Positions 20,639 to 27,502 of a stretch of DNA of 27,502 bases are shown in pieces (the stretch's first letter is position 1; the number at the start of each line of letters is the position of its first letter). Under the pieces are notes generated by a model. It had not been told where the DNA came from and ran no database searches. It was given only the letters and a program-made list of their open reading frames with translations. The DNA comes from CAG-1782 sp964418255 (lineage in GTDB: Bacteria > Bacillota > Clostridia > Christensenellales > DTU072), in assembly GCA_964418255.1 (NCBI GenBank), contig CAYQKV010000014.1, positions 1 through 27,502 on the forward strand, in the 5' to 3' direction. A program made the position numbers and the translations under genes.

Positions 20639-21703
20639 ATGAAAAAGATAGCGTTGGCTCTGTTGTTATGTTTCTTCTGTGCGTGTTGTTTCGGCGCGTG
20701 TATGGAAATAGAGACGGTCGTTAAGGACGGCGGAGGAAGCTCGGGCGGAGACGCGATAGGCGTGATAGGAGATTCCACCGACGGCGAGGTTGAAGAGAAA
20801 CCCGACGGCGCGCAAAACGCGGACGATATTTCCGACATAATTTACAGTGCGTTCGGATATATCGAATTCGGGTTTTATCCTCAGACGATTGCGGAAAAAG
20901 ACGCGGTCGAACAGATGAGCGCGACGACCGATTCGACGGGGTATTATGTGAGCGCGTACGACAACGAGCACTATGCGAGAGTCGCGCCCGCGGACGTTTA
21001 CGCTTTGTTCGAGACGGGATACGAATTTACCGACGAAACCGAGATACAGGCGAGAGGTACTTACTATTTCAAAGTCGAGCCCATCAAGTGGCGGGTCTTC
21101 GCGCAGCTCGACCTCACGGGCAATATGAAAAACATTTATCTTGTCAGCGACCTTATTCTCGACAGTTCGGCGTTTTTAAGCGATAAAAATTACGCGCTCG
21201 ACCCGACGACGGACGAATACCGCAATCTTACGAACGGTTCGCTCGCCAACAACTGGGCGTACAGCGAACTCAGAACCTATCTCAACGACGATTTTTACAA
21301 AAGGGCGTTTTCTTCGTTAAGCGACGAGGACAAAGCCAAAATAATAGAACGCGACGTCAGCGAAGTTTGCGACGACTACGACCAAGAAAACTCGAAAGAA
21401 AAGGTGTTCGTTCTAAGCTACGAACAGGCGCAGAACCTCACTACGCTTAATTCCGTGGTGAGCGATTACGCGCGTTGCAGAGGCACCTGGATGAGCATTT
21501 ATCCCGAACTTTACGGCAACGGCAGATGGTGGCTTTCGACGGCGGGGGACAGAACTTACCGCTCTTGCTACGTGTCCGACCACAGTTCGATAAGCCGCGC
21601 GGGAGAAAGCGCGGGGTCTACGTTTATGGGAATTCGTCCGTCGATAATGTTAAACGTTTCGGACGCGTTCGAGATTTTAACGGACGAAGAGGAGCAAAAG
21701 TGA
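20639..21703 (+). CDS. Putative lipoprotein with DUF6273-like domain
   Basis: A 354-residue exported protein. The N-terminus MKKIALALLLCFFCACCFGA is a signal peptide followed by Cys21, probably a lipid attachment site with a loose lipobox (FGAC). A Gly/Asp-rich linker comes next, and then a domain of about 280 residues starting IEFGFYPQT. It contains IKWRVF, WAYSELRTYLN and GRWWLSTAG, and ends GIRPSIMLNVSD, the arrangement of the DUF6273 family found in many clostridial surface proteins, of unknown function. GCGAGG precedes ATG 20639; a TTG at 20627 is a less likely start. Its last codon overlaps the next gene's GTG by 4 nt, so it is translationally coupled to the metabolic gene downstream. 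Confidence 0.85.
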   Translation: MKKIALALLLCFFCACCFGACMEIETVVKDGGGSSGGDAIGVIGDSTDGEVEEKPDGAQNADDISDIIYSAFGYIEFGFYPQTIAEKDAVEQMSATTDSTGYYVSAYDNEHYARVAPADVYALFETGYEFTDETEIQARGTYYFKVEPIKWRVFAQLDLTGNMKNIYLVSDLILDSSAFLSDKNYALDPTTDEYRNLTNGSLANNWAYSELRTYLNDDFYKRAFSSLSDEDKAKIIERDVSEVCDDYDQENSKEKVFVLSYEQAQNLTTLNSVVSDYARCRGTWMSIYPELYGNGRWWLSTAGDRTYRSCYVSDHSSISRAGESAGSTFMGIRPSIMLNVSDAFEILTDEEEQK

Positions 21704-22902
21704 AATATATAGTAATACTCGGAGACGGAATGGCGGATTTGCACAGAGGACCTCTGGGCAACGCCACGCCGTTGGAACTTGCGAAAAAGCCCAATATCGA
21801 CGCGCTTGCGGCAAAAGGCGCGGTGGGGCTTGTCGCGACGGTGGACGAAGGGTTCAAGCCGGGAAGCGACATTGCGAATTTAAGCGTGCTCGGGTACGAC
21901 CCGAAGACGTGTTATACGGGGCGTTCTCCCCTCGAAGCGCTCAGCATCGGGGTAAACGTGGGAGAAGACGACGCGTGTCTTAGAACCAACCTCGTCACCC
22001 TCGGCGAAGCGGACGAATTCAACGAAAGAATTATGGTCGACTATTCGGCGGGAGAAATTTCCACGCCCGAGGCAGCGGAACTGATAAAGGCAATCGACGA
22101 CGCGATGAAAAACGGCATTATAGAGTTTTACAGCGGCGTAAGTTACCGTCATTGCGCGCTTTTGCACGGGAATAAGGACCTTTCGGTCGAGTTCACGCCG
22201 CCGCACGACATAAGCGGGAAAAAGATAGGAGAATATCTCCCCAAAGGCGACGGAAGCGACGTTTTTATCGATTTGATTAAGCGTTCGATTGACGTTTTGA
22301 AAGACCATCCCGTCAACCTTGCGCGAATGGAAAGCGGAAAGAGACCGGCAAACGCGATATGGTTCTGGGGAAAAGGGACGAAACCCAATCTCGAAAACTT
22401 CGAGACGAAATACGGACTCAAAGGCGCGATGATAAGCGCGACGGATTTACTGCGCGGCATAGCCGTGGGAGCGGGAATGGACGTTATTGACGTCGAAGGC
22501 GCGACGGGGACGCTTACCACTAATTTTATGGGCAAAGCGGAAGCGTGCGTGGAGGCGACAAAAACCCACGATTACGTTTACGTTCATTTCGAGGCGCCCG
22601 ACGAATGCGGACATCAAGGCGACGCGCAAGGAAAAATACTTTCGGTGGAAAAAATCGACGAAGTAGTGGGTTACGTAAAGGAAAAAATGGACGAAAGCGG
22701 CGAGGAGTACTGCATTGCCATACTTCCAGACCATTTTACTCCGCTTATTACGAGGACGCACCTCGGCGAGCCCGTGCCGTTCGTCGTTTACAATTCCGTG
22801 CGGAACGCGAAGAGCGGGTTGAGATATACCGAACGCGATGCGGAAAAAGGACTTTACCTGAGCAACGGAAGAGCGCTTATTCAGTATATGATGAAAAGCT
22901 GA
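21700..22902 (+). CDS. Cofactor-independent phosphoglycerate mutase family protein (ApgM-like; possible homoserine kinase)
   Basis: A 400-residue alkaline-phosphatase-superfamily enzyme. Metal ligand Asp9 lies in ILGDGMAD and the probable catalytic Ser56 in KPGSDIAN; DECGHQGD and LPDHFTPL carry the C-terminal metal ligands. The archaeal-type ApgM family includes a bacterial branch of this size proposed, and in Bacteroides genetically supported, to act as a homoserine kinase in threonine synthesis. From the sequence I cannot decide between glycolytic mutase and homoserine kinase. The start is GTG 21700 after GAGGAG, overlapping the lipoprotein stop as GTGA; a longer frame back to 21475 lies inside that gene and is not credible. 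Confidence 0.88.
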   Translation: MKYIVILGDGMADLHRGPLGNATPLELAKKPNIDALAAKGAVGLVATVDEGFKPGSDIANLSVLGYDPKTCYTGRSPLEALSIGVNVGEDDACLRTNLVTLGEADEFNERIMVDYSAGEISTPEAAELIKAIDDAMKNGIIEFYSGVSYRHCALLHGNKDLSVEFTPPHDISGKKIGEYLPKGDGSDVFIDLIKRSIDVLKDHPVNLARMESGKRPANAIWFWGKGTKPNLENFETKYGLKGAMISATDLLRGIAVGAGMDVIDVEGATGTLTTNFMGKAEACVEATKTHDYVYVHFEAPDECGHQGDAQGKILSVEKIDEVVGYVKEKMDESGEEYCIAILPDHFTPLITRTHLGEPVPFVVYNSVRNAKSGLRYTERDAEKGLYLSNGRALIQYMMKS

Positions 22903-22938
22903 CGCAAAAGATAAAAAACAGAGAAAAGAGGCAAAAAA

Positions 22939-24711
22939 ATGAAAGAACTTACCACGGAACAACTGAGAAAAGAATATCTCGGATTTTTTAAGAAAAAAGG
23001 ACATACGGTTATACCGAGCGCGTCGCTCATACCCGACAACGACCCTACGGTATTGTTTACCACGGCGGGAATGCACCCGCTGGTTCCCTACCTTCTCGGC
23101 GCGAAGCACCCGGGAGGAACGCGGCTTACCGACGTTCAGAAATGCGTGAGGACGGGAGACATCGACGAAGTCGGAGACGCTACGCACTGCACGTTTTTCG
23201 AAATGCTCGGCAACTGGTCGCTCGGAGATTATTTCAAAGAAGAAAGTATTTCGTACAGCTATGAATTTCTTACCGAAGTGCTCGGGATACCCTCCGACAG
23301 GCTTGCTGTGACGGTGTTCGAGGGCGACGAAACCTGCGGAGCGGACAAAGTGAGCGCGGAAGTTTGGGAGAGAAAGGGAATTAAGAAAGAAAACATATTT
23401 TACCTTCCGAAAAAGAACAACTGGTGGGGACCGGCGGGAATAACCGGACCTTGCGGACCCGACACCGAGATTTTCTTTATTACGGGCAAAGAAAAATGCT
23501 GCGAAGAGTGCTCGCCCGCGTGCGACTGCGGACGGTACGTGGAAATATGGAACAACGTGTTTATGGAATTTTTCAAGAACGCGGACGGCTCTTTTTCGCC
23601 TTTGTCGCAGAAAAACGTGGATACGGGTATGGGGCTGGAAAGAACGGTCGCTATGCTCAACGGCTATAAATCGGTCTACGAAATCGACGTTTTCAAGCCG
23701 ATAATCGAATATGTAAAGGAAAATTCCTCTTCTTTCGACGAGCGCGGCGCGAGAATTATCGCCGACCATATCAGAACGGCGACGTTTATGCTGGGAGACG
23801 AAAAAGGCGTTACGCCGAGCAACGTCGACCAGGGGTACATATTAAGAAGACTTATAAGAAGAGCGGTGCGCTTTGCGAGAAGTCTCGGGTTCGACGCGGC
23901 GTTGCTTGCCGAAGTCAGCAAAAAATATATCGACGAGTACGCGCCGTATTATGAAGAACTGCGCCTTAACGAGGAAAAAATAATCAAAGAACTCAACCTC
24001 GAAATCGAGAGGTTCGGAAAGACCGTGGCGCAGGGGTTGAAAGAGTTCGAAAAACTCCTCGGATACATTCAGAACAACAGAATGAGCGGAAAAGCGGCGT
24101 TCAGACTGTACGACACGTTCGGTTTCCCCATAGAAATGACGGTGGAACTTGCCAAAGACAACGGCATAACCGTGGATACGGAAGGGTTCGAACGCGCGTT
24201 CAAAGAACACCAGGAGAAATCACACGCGGGCGCGGAACAGAAATTCAAGGGCGGGCTTGCCGACAACAGCGAGGCGACGAGCAGACTGCATACCGCTACG
24301 CACTTACTGAACGCGTGCCTTAAAAAAGTGCTCGGCGACGACAATATTCAGCAGAAAGGAAGCAATATAACCGCGGAAAGACTGCGTTTCGACTTTAACT
24401 TCCCTCGTCCGCTTACGCCCGAGGAAATTAAAAAAGTGGAAGACGCGGTAAACGAGATTATAAAAGAAGACGTACCCGTCGTGTGCAAGGAAATGCCTAT
24501 CGAAGAAGCGAGAAAAGCGGGCGCGGTCGGCGTGTTCTCGTCCAAATACGGCGAAGTCGTAAAAACTTATACAATGGGCAAATATTCTATGGAAATCTGC
24601 GGAGGACCGCACGCGACGCATACGGGAGAACTCGGACATTTCACGATAGTGAAGGAACAGTCTTCTTCGAGCGGAGTGAGGAGAATAAAAGCGGTAATCG
24701 ACGGGAAATAA
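22939..24711 (+). CDS. alaS: Alanyl-tRNA synthetase without the C-terminal C-Ala domain
   Basis: A 590-residue class II synthetase that attaches alanine to tRNA-Ala. The aminoacylation core has TTAGMHPLVP (41-50), the CTFFEMLGNWSLGDYFK region (84-100) and GMGLERT (231-237). The editing domain is complete: HTATH (H451, H455) and CGGPH (C554, H558). The protein ends at RRIKAVIDGK right after the editing domain, so the usual C-Ala (DHHA1) domain of 250 or more residues is absent; full bacterial AlaRS is about 870 residues. The stop is clean and the next gene begins 30 bp later, so this is not a frameshift. A Cys-rich insert (KCCEECSPACDCG, 186-198) may bind a metal. The ribosome site GAAAAGAGG is weak. 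Confidence 0.95.
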   Translation: MKELTTEQLRKEYLGFFKKKGHTVIPSASLIPDNDPTVLFTTAGMHPLVPYLLGAKHPGGTRLTDVQKCVRTGDIDEVGDATHCTFFEMLGNWSLGDYFKEESISYSYEFLTEVLGIPSDRLAVTVFEGDETCGADKVSAEVWERKGIKKENIFYLPKKNNWWGPAGITGPCGPDTEIFFITGKEKCCEECSPACDCGRYVEIWNNVFMEFFKNADGSFSPLSQKNVDTGMGLERTVAMLNGYKSVYEIDVFKPIIEYVKENSSSFDERGARIIADHIRTATFMLGDEKGVTPSNVDQGYILRRLIRRAVRFARSLGFDAALLAEVSKKYIDEYAPYYEELRLNEEKIIKELNLEIERFGKTVAQGLKEFEKLLGYIQNNRMSGKAAFRLYDTFGFPIEMTVELAKDNGITVDTEGFERAFKEHQEKSHAGAEQKFKGGLADNSEATSRLHTATHLLNACLKKVLGDDNIQQKGSNITAERLRFDFNFPRPLTPEEIKKVEDAVNEIIKEDVPVVCKEMPIEEARKAGAVGVFSSKYGEVVKTYTMGKYSMEICGGPHATHTGELGHFTIVKEQSSSSGVRRIKAVIDGK

Positions 24712-24741
24712 AAAAAATCGCGAAATGAGAAAGGGGTCACG

Positions 24742-26262
24742 ATGAAGAGAGGAGTAAAGTTATTATTTATTTCAATTCTGCTTTGCCTGACGGTTTGCGC
24801 GCTTGCGGCGTGCAACTTCGATTTCGGCAACAGTTCGAATTCCAACCAGTCGGGGAATTCGGAGCAGACGGAAAAGAAGATAACGTTTGCCGAAGCGGAA
24901 GAAAATTATGCGAAAAAGGACGTTAAACGCGCGGATTCGACGGCGTATCTCGGCGTAACGTTTTATCTTGCGCCGCTCAGTTCGAACTCGGAAGAGGCGT
25001 TTGAAAAACACACGCTTTCCGCCGTTGCGGATACGAAAAGGCTCGCCTCGGAAGAGGCGACGTACGCCGATTTGGATTTGAAACCGGGCGATGAAGTAAG
25101 CGACAGCGTAATAGGGTTGTTGTCCGTGGTAAAGCAGGCTCTTTCGGGGGATAAAAACGACATTATTATGGGAAATCTCGACGAGGACGTCAAGAGCGCG
25201 CTTAAAGAGATGGCTTCGTTCGTCGAATATATGCAAGGATTTTTGCAAGAAAAAGTAGATTTGTACGCGCGGGCGGGCAGACGCGACGGCGTGACGAATT
25301 TCAAAGCGGGTTACGCTTATCGCAAAACCGACGAAGAAACGGAGAAAGGCGAAGGCTGGTATTCGGTCGGCGACGATTTTATCAAAAGTATTTTCGGGTT
25401 CGACCCCGCGACGACGAATTTTGCCGACGGGCTGTATCCCGCGGCGTTTTTCGACGTGACGAAAGGAAAAGACGAGGCGCCCGAGCGGGTAGATAAAAGC
25501 GGTTCGGCGGCATATGACGTGAGATACAACGCAGACGGGATACGTAATTTTATAGATTTGTTCTCGGAGAAGTTATGGGAAGCATTGGAGGGAACCGAGC
25601 TCGGCAAAGACGGAAAGAACGCTATTGACGGAATTGCGGATAAATTCGCATCGTGGCTGGACGAAGAGAAATCGGCGTCGCGTTTCGCCGCGACGGTAGG
25701 CGCGGACAAACTGCCGAAAAAAACGCGCGCGGAAACTGCGCTTGTTTTCAATATAAACGTAAACGAGTTGCGTAGCGGAATAATCGCTTTGAAAAACAAC
25801 GGCGTAGTGGACGAAAAGACGGCGGATACGCTTAATTACGTGCTTTATATGTTATCCTTATATACGCGCGGAACGAACGGAGAGAAGGGCTCAATCGGGT
25901 TGGAACTTAATTTTTACGCCGAAGAAACCTATTCTTACGCCGCGAAAGACTGTTTGGTGGACGGCATAGACGACGATATGTTCATTTCGGATGACGAAGA
26001 CGGAGAACGGTTAAAAATCGAAGATTATTTCAAAAAACTGACGGAAATCGAGGCGGAAAAGTTTCTTGCGGACGCGTTTGAAAGTTTGGGAACGGAATCC
26101 GAAGAGATAATCGTGGCGGTCAGAGAAAAACTCGGGTCGCTCGACGGGGTTACGCTTGCGGAGTTGAAGAAAACGGCGTTTGTTACGCTCGGCGAATATA
26201 TTACCGACGACGAGGGGATAAAAGAAATTATAGCGCAAATAAAAAAGGAGCTTTTTTCTTAA
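24742..26262 (+). CDS. Putative lipoprotein of unknown function
   Basis: A 506-residue exported protein. The signal peptide ends in a clean lipobox LAAC with Cys24, followed by a Ser/Asn/Gln-rich linker (GNSSNSNQSGNSEQ). The rest is an acidic alpha/beta sequence with no motif I recognise. The region AYDVRYNADGIRNFIDLFSE and later VFNINVNELRSG suggest a ligand- or lipid-binding type fold, but this is speculative. GAAAGGGG precedes the ATG. It lies inside the operon between alaS and the RACo-like gene, with only 5 bp to the latter. Confidence 0.82.
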   Translation: MKRGVKLLFISILLCLTVCALAACNFDFGNSSNSNQSGNSEQTEKKITFAEAEENYAKKDVKRADSTAYLGVTFYLAPLSSNSEEAFEKHTLSAVADTKRLASEEATYADLDLKPGDEVSDSVIGLLSVVKQALSGDKNDIIMGNLDEDVKSALKEMASFVEYMQGFLQEKVDLYARAGRRDGVTNFKAGYAYRKTDEETEKGEGWYSVGDDFIKSIFGFDPATTNFADGLYPAAFFDVTKGKDEAPERVDKSGSAAYDVRYNADGIRNFIDLFSEKLWEALEGTELGKDGKNAIDGIADKFASWLDEEKSASRFAATVGADKLPKKTRAETALVFNINVNELRSGIIALKNNGVVDEKTADTLNYVLYMLSLYTRGTNGEKGSIGLELNFYAEETYSYAAKDCLVDGIDDDMFISDDEDGERLKIEDYFKKLTEIEAEKFLADAFESLGTESEEIIVAVREKLGSLDGVTLAELKKTAFVTLGEYITDDEGIKEIIAQIKKELFS

Positions 26263-26267
26263 ATCAG

Positions 26268-27356
26268 ATGAAAAAACTGATTATAAACGGACAGGAAATC
26301 GAGGCGGAAGAGGGCGCGCCCCTTAAAGAAACGCTTATCGGTTTGGGAATGTCGTTTCCGTGCGGTGGGAACGGCAGGTGCGGCAAATGCCGTATAAAAT
26401 GCGACGAAATCGAGCCGACGGAGAGCGACAGACGTTTTCTTACGGAAAACGCGATAGCGGACGGTTGGAGAATTGCTTGCGATAAAAAAATCAACGCGTC
26501 TTACAATATAGAGTGTCCGGTTTTGACGGAAAACGTGGCAAGAAGGGAACTTACGTCTTGCAACATAGTTGTTTCCATTGAAGAAAAAGAAGTGAAAATC
26601 GGTATCGCCGATGACGAGATTGCGGAAGAAGTTCGTTTAGTCAACCCGTTATATACCGAAAACGGTCTTGCGGAGATTGCAAAATCGTACGAGCGCGACG
26701 GGGTTCGTCTCACCAAACTTTTGCGCGCGACTTTGGCGAAAGAGAGTATCGAGCTGTTCGAAAAATTCGGCAAGGCGAAAGCGGAGACTTTTGCAATAGC
26801 GACGAACGGGTTGTTTGCGCGGATACTTACCGGTTTGCCGCTTGACGGCGCAGACGTTGATTTCAACTCGCTTGCCGACGCGCATAATTTCGATTTACCT
26901 ACCGAAATCGTATATTTTTTACCGATAATAAACGCGTATATCGGCGGAGACGTTCTTTGCGAAACGGTAAACTGTTCGGAGAACACGCTGTTTCTTGACT
27001 GCGGCGATATTTTTACCGCGCTTTATATAGGTAAAGATAATAACGAAGCCCTCGCTATGTGGGATATGAACTACGACGAAATCGGTCTCAGAGCCGTTCG
27101 CGCTGCGGTGAAACTCCTCCGTAAAAGCGGGTTTACTCCCTTCGTTCGTCTGTACGGCGAACACGCCGAGGAAGCGGAAAGCCTGATACTCGAAGAGGGA
27201 CTTGAATGTTCCTTCTCTCAAAAACAACTGTCAAACGCGGCAAAAGTGCTCGGCGGTCTGCGCTTCCGCGCTAAACTCAATAAGGAAAAAGCCCGCACAA
27301 GCGTCGTCAACGTTCTCGCTAACGAAGAGTTCCATAAGTATTTTTCAGAAGAATAA
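26268..27356 (+). CDS. Short RACo-like protein: 2Fe-2S ferredoxin domain plus degenerate DUF4445/ASKHA domain
   Basis: A 362-residue protein. The N-terminal plant-type ferredoxin domain has CGGNGRCGKC (C32, C38, C41) and C71 as ligands of a [2Fe-2S] cluster. The rest resembles the reductive activators of corrinoid proteins: LPIINAYIGGD (216-226) corresponds to the LP...FVGAD segment, and LFLDCGDIFTALYIG (239-253) to the ATP-loop usually written as L-I-D-I-G-T-N-G-E. The TNGE part is replaced by DIFT, and the later GPAFEG-like motif is not seen. The family is normally 500-650 residues. It may have kept electron transfer but lost ATP hydrolysis. No corrinoid protein or methyltransferase is nearby. 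The nearest AAGGAG is 17 nt upstream, so translation may depend on coupling to the preceding gene. Confidence 0.8.
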   Translation: MKKLIINGQEIEAEEGAPLKETLIGLGMSFPCGGNGRCGKCRIKCDEIEPTESDRRFLTENAIADGWRIACDKKINASYNIECPVLTENVARRELTSCNIVVSIEEKEVKIGIADDEIAEEVRLVNPLYTENGLAEIAKSYERDGVRLTKLLRATLAKESIELFEKFGKAKAETFAIATNGLFARILTGLPLDGADVDFNSLADAHNFDLPTEIVYFLPIINAYIGGDVLCETVNCSENTLFLDCGDIFTALYIGKDNNEALAMWDMNYDEIGLRAVRAAVKLLRKSGFTPFVRLYGEHAEEAESLILEEGLECSFSQKQLSNAAKVLGGLRFRAKLNKEKARTSVVNVLANEEFHKYFSEE

Positions 27357-27363
27357 ACGTTTT

Positions 27364-27419
27364 GCGAGGGAGACAAACTTTTTATAAAAAAGTTTCTTCT
27401 CCCTCGCGCTCCCTTTTTT
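27364..27419 (+). terminator. Element B-type hairpin acting as terminator of the alaS operon
   Basis: GCGAGGGAGACAAACTTTTT pairs with an arm ending CTTCTCCCTCGC (27364-27407), nearly without mismatch, and is followed by GCTCCCTTTTTT. It starts 7 nt after the last stop codon. The stem sequence belongs to the same family as the hairpins at 8362 and 8447. Confidence 0.75.
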
Positions 27420-27447
27420 CAAAAATAGTATTTTATTAAGCGTAGTG

Positions 27448-27502
27448 TGCGAGAGGGGAAACCTTTTTAGGCTACGCCCGACCACACGTTATGCGGAAAT
27501 TT
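27448..27502 (+). repeat. Half element B arm and start of another element A copy, cut by the window end
   Basis: GTGCGAGAGGGGAAACCTTTTT resembles an element B arm. From 27478, CCGACC followed by ACACGTTATGCGGA matches the P1 5' arm of element A, in the variant seen in the inverted copy at 649-807 (CACACGTTATGCGG). The remainder lies outside the window. Confidence 0.65.

Noticed and set aside
21475..21699. N-terminal extension of the ApgM-like protein
   Set aside because: It lies inside the lipoprotein gene in another frame; the conserved protein begins exactly at GTG 21700.
22447..23769. 440-codon minus-strand frame opposite apgM and alaS
   Set aside because: It is a shadow of alaS and the ApgM-like gene, with no ribosome site and shadow-like composition.

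Overview
This window reads as chromosomal DNA of an anaerobic Bacillota (Clostridia-type, probably gut-associated; finer placement is a guess). The reasons are a six-gene Rnf complex, an oxygen-sensitive class III ribonucleotide reductase with its radical-SAM activase, strong AGGAGG-like ribosome binding sites, near-consensus sigma-A promoters and several lipoprotein signals. No oxygen-respiration gene and no rRNA or tRNA gene was found.

Layout. (1) 1-818: an intergenic block with a tandem array and an inverted copy of a roughly 190-nt structured repeat (called element A here), plus half of a second hairpin repeat (element B). (2) 819-7997: a nine-gene plus-strand operon, apbE - NusG-II/EetA-like - Gx/EetB-like - rnfC - rnfD - rnfG - rnfE - rnfA - rnfB. 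It encodes a ferredoxin:NAD+ oxidoreductase ion pump plus the enzyme that attaches FMN to RnfG and RnfD. (3) 7998-8533: another element A copy and two element B hairpins. (4) 8534-11430: an AT-richer accessory island. It carries a relic of the 3' end of trxB, a minus-strand zinc-ribbon membrane protein facing an XRE regulator across a shared promoter/operator region, and an intact IS30-family element. (5) 11441-15487: a minus-strand operon nrdG - nrdD - trxB for anaerobic dNTP synthesis. NrdD carries its own C-terminal glutaredoxin-like domain and TrxB is the neighbouring reductase. (6) 15488-15895: a divergent regulatory region with promoters for nrdG and for the next gene, and 33-bp-spaced repeats resembling NrdR boxes. 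(7) 15896-17386: a GlfT2-like glycosyltransferase as a single transcription unit. (8) 17445-20433: an operon of cyclophilin, a HAD-IIA phosphatase and an unknown membrane protein. (9) 20569-27419: a five-gene operon of a DUF6273-like lipoprotein, an ApgM/homoserine-kinase-family protein, an alanyl-tRNA synthetase lacking the C-Ala domain, an unknown lipoprotein, and a short RACo-like ferredoxin/ASKHA protein. (10) 27364-27502: an element B hairpin terminator, then the start of another element A copy at the window edge.

The observation I rate highest is element A. Four loci within 27.5 kb, in both orientations, keep the same long-range stem and terminal hairpins while the paired bases change together. 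This is what a conserved structured RNA, or a DNA hairpin with a function, would show. The second is the accessory island bracketed by two copies of the trxB 3' end. The third is the self-reducing NrdD-glutaredoxin fusion next to a TrxB that lacks the usual NADPH-binding arginines.
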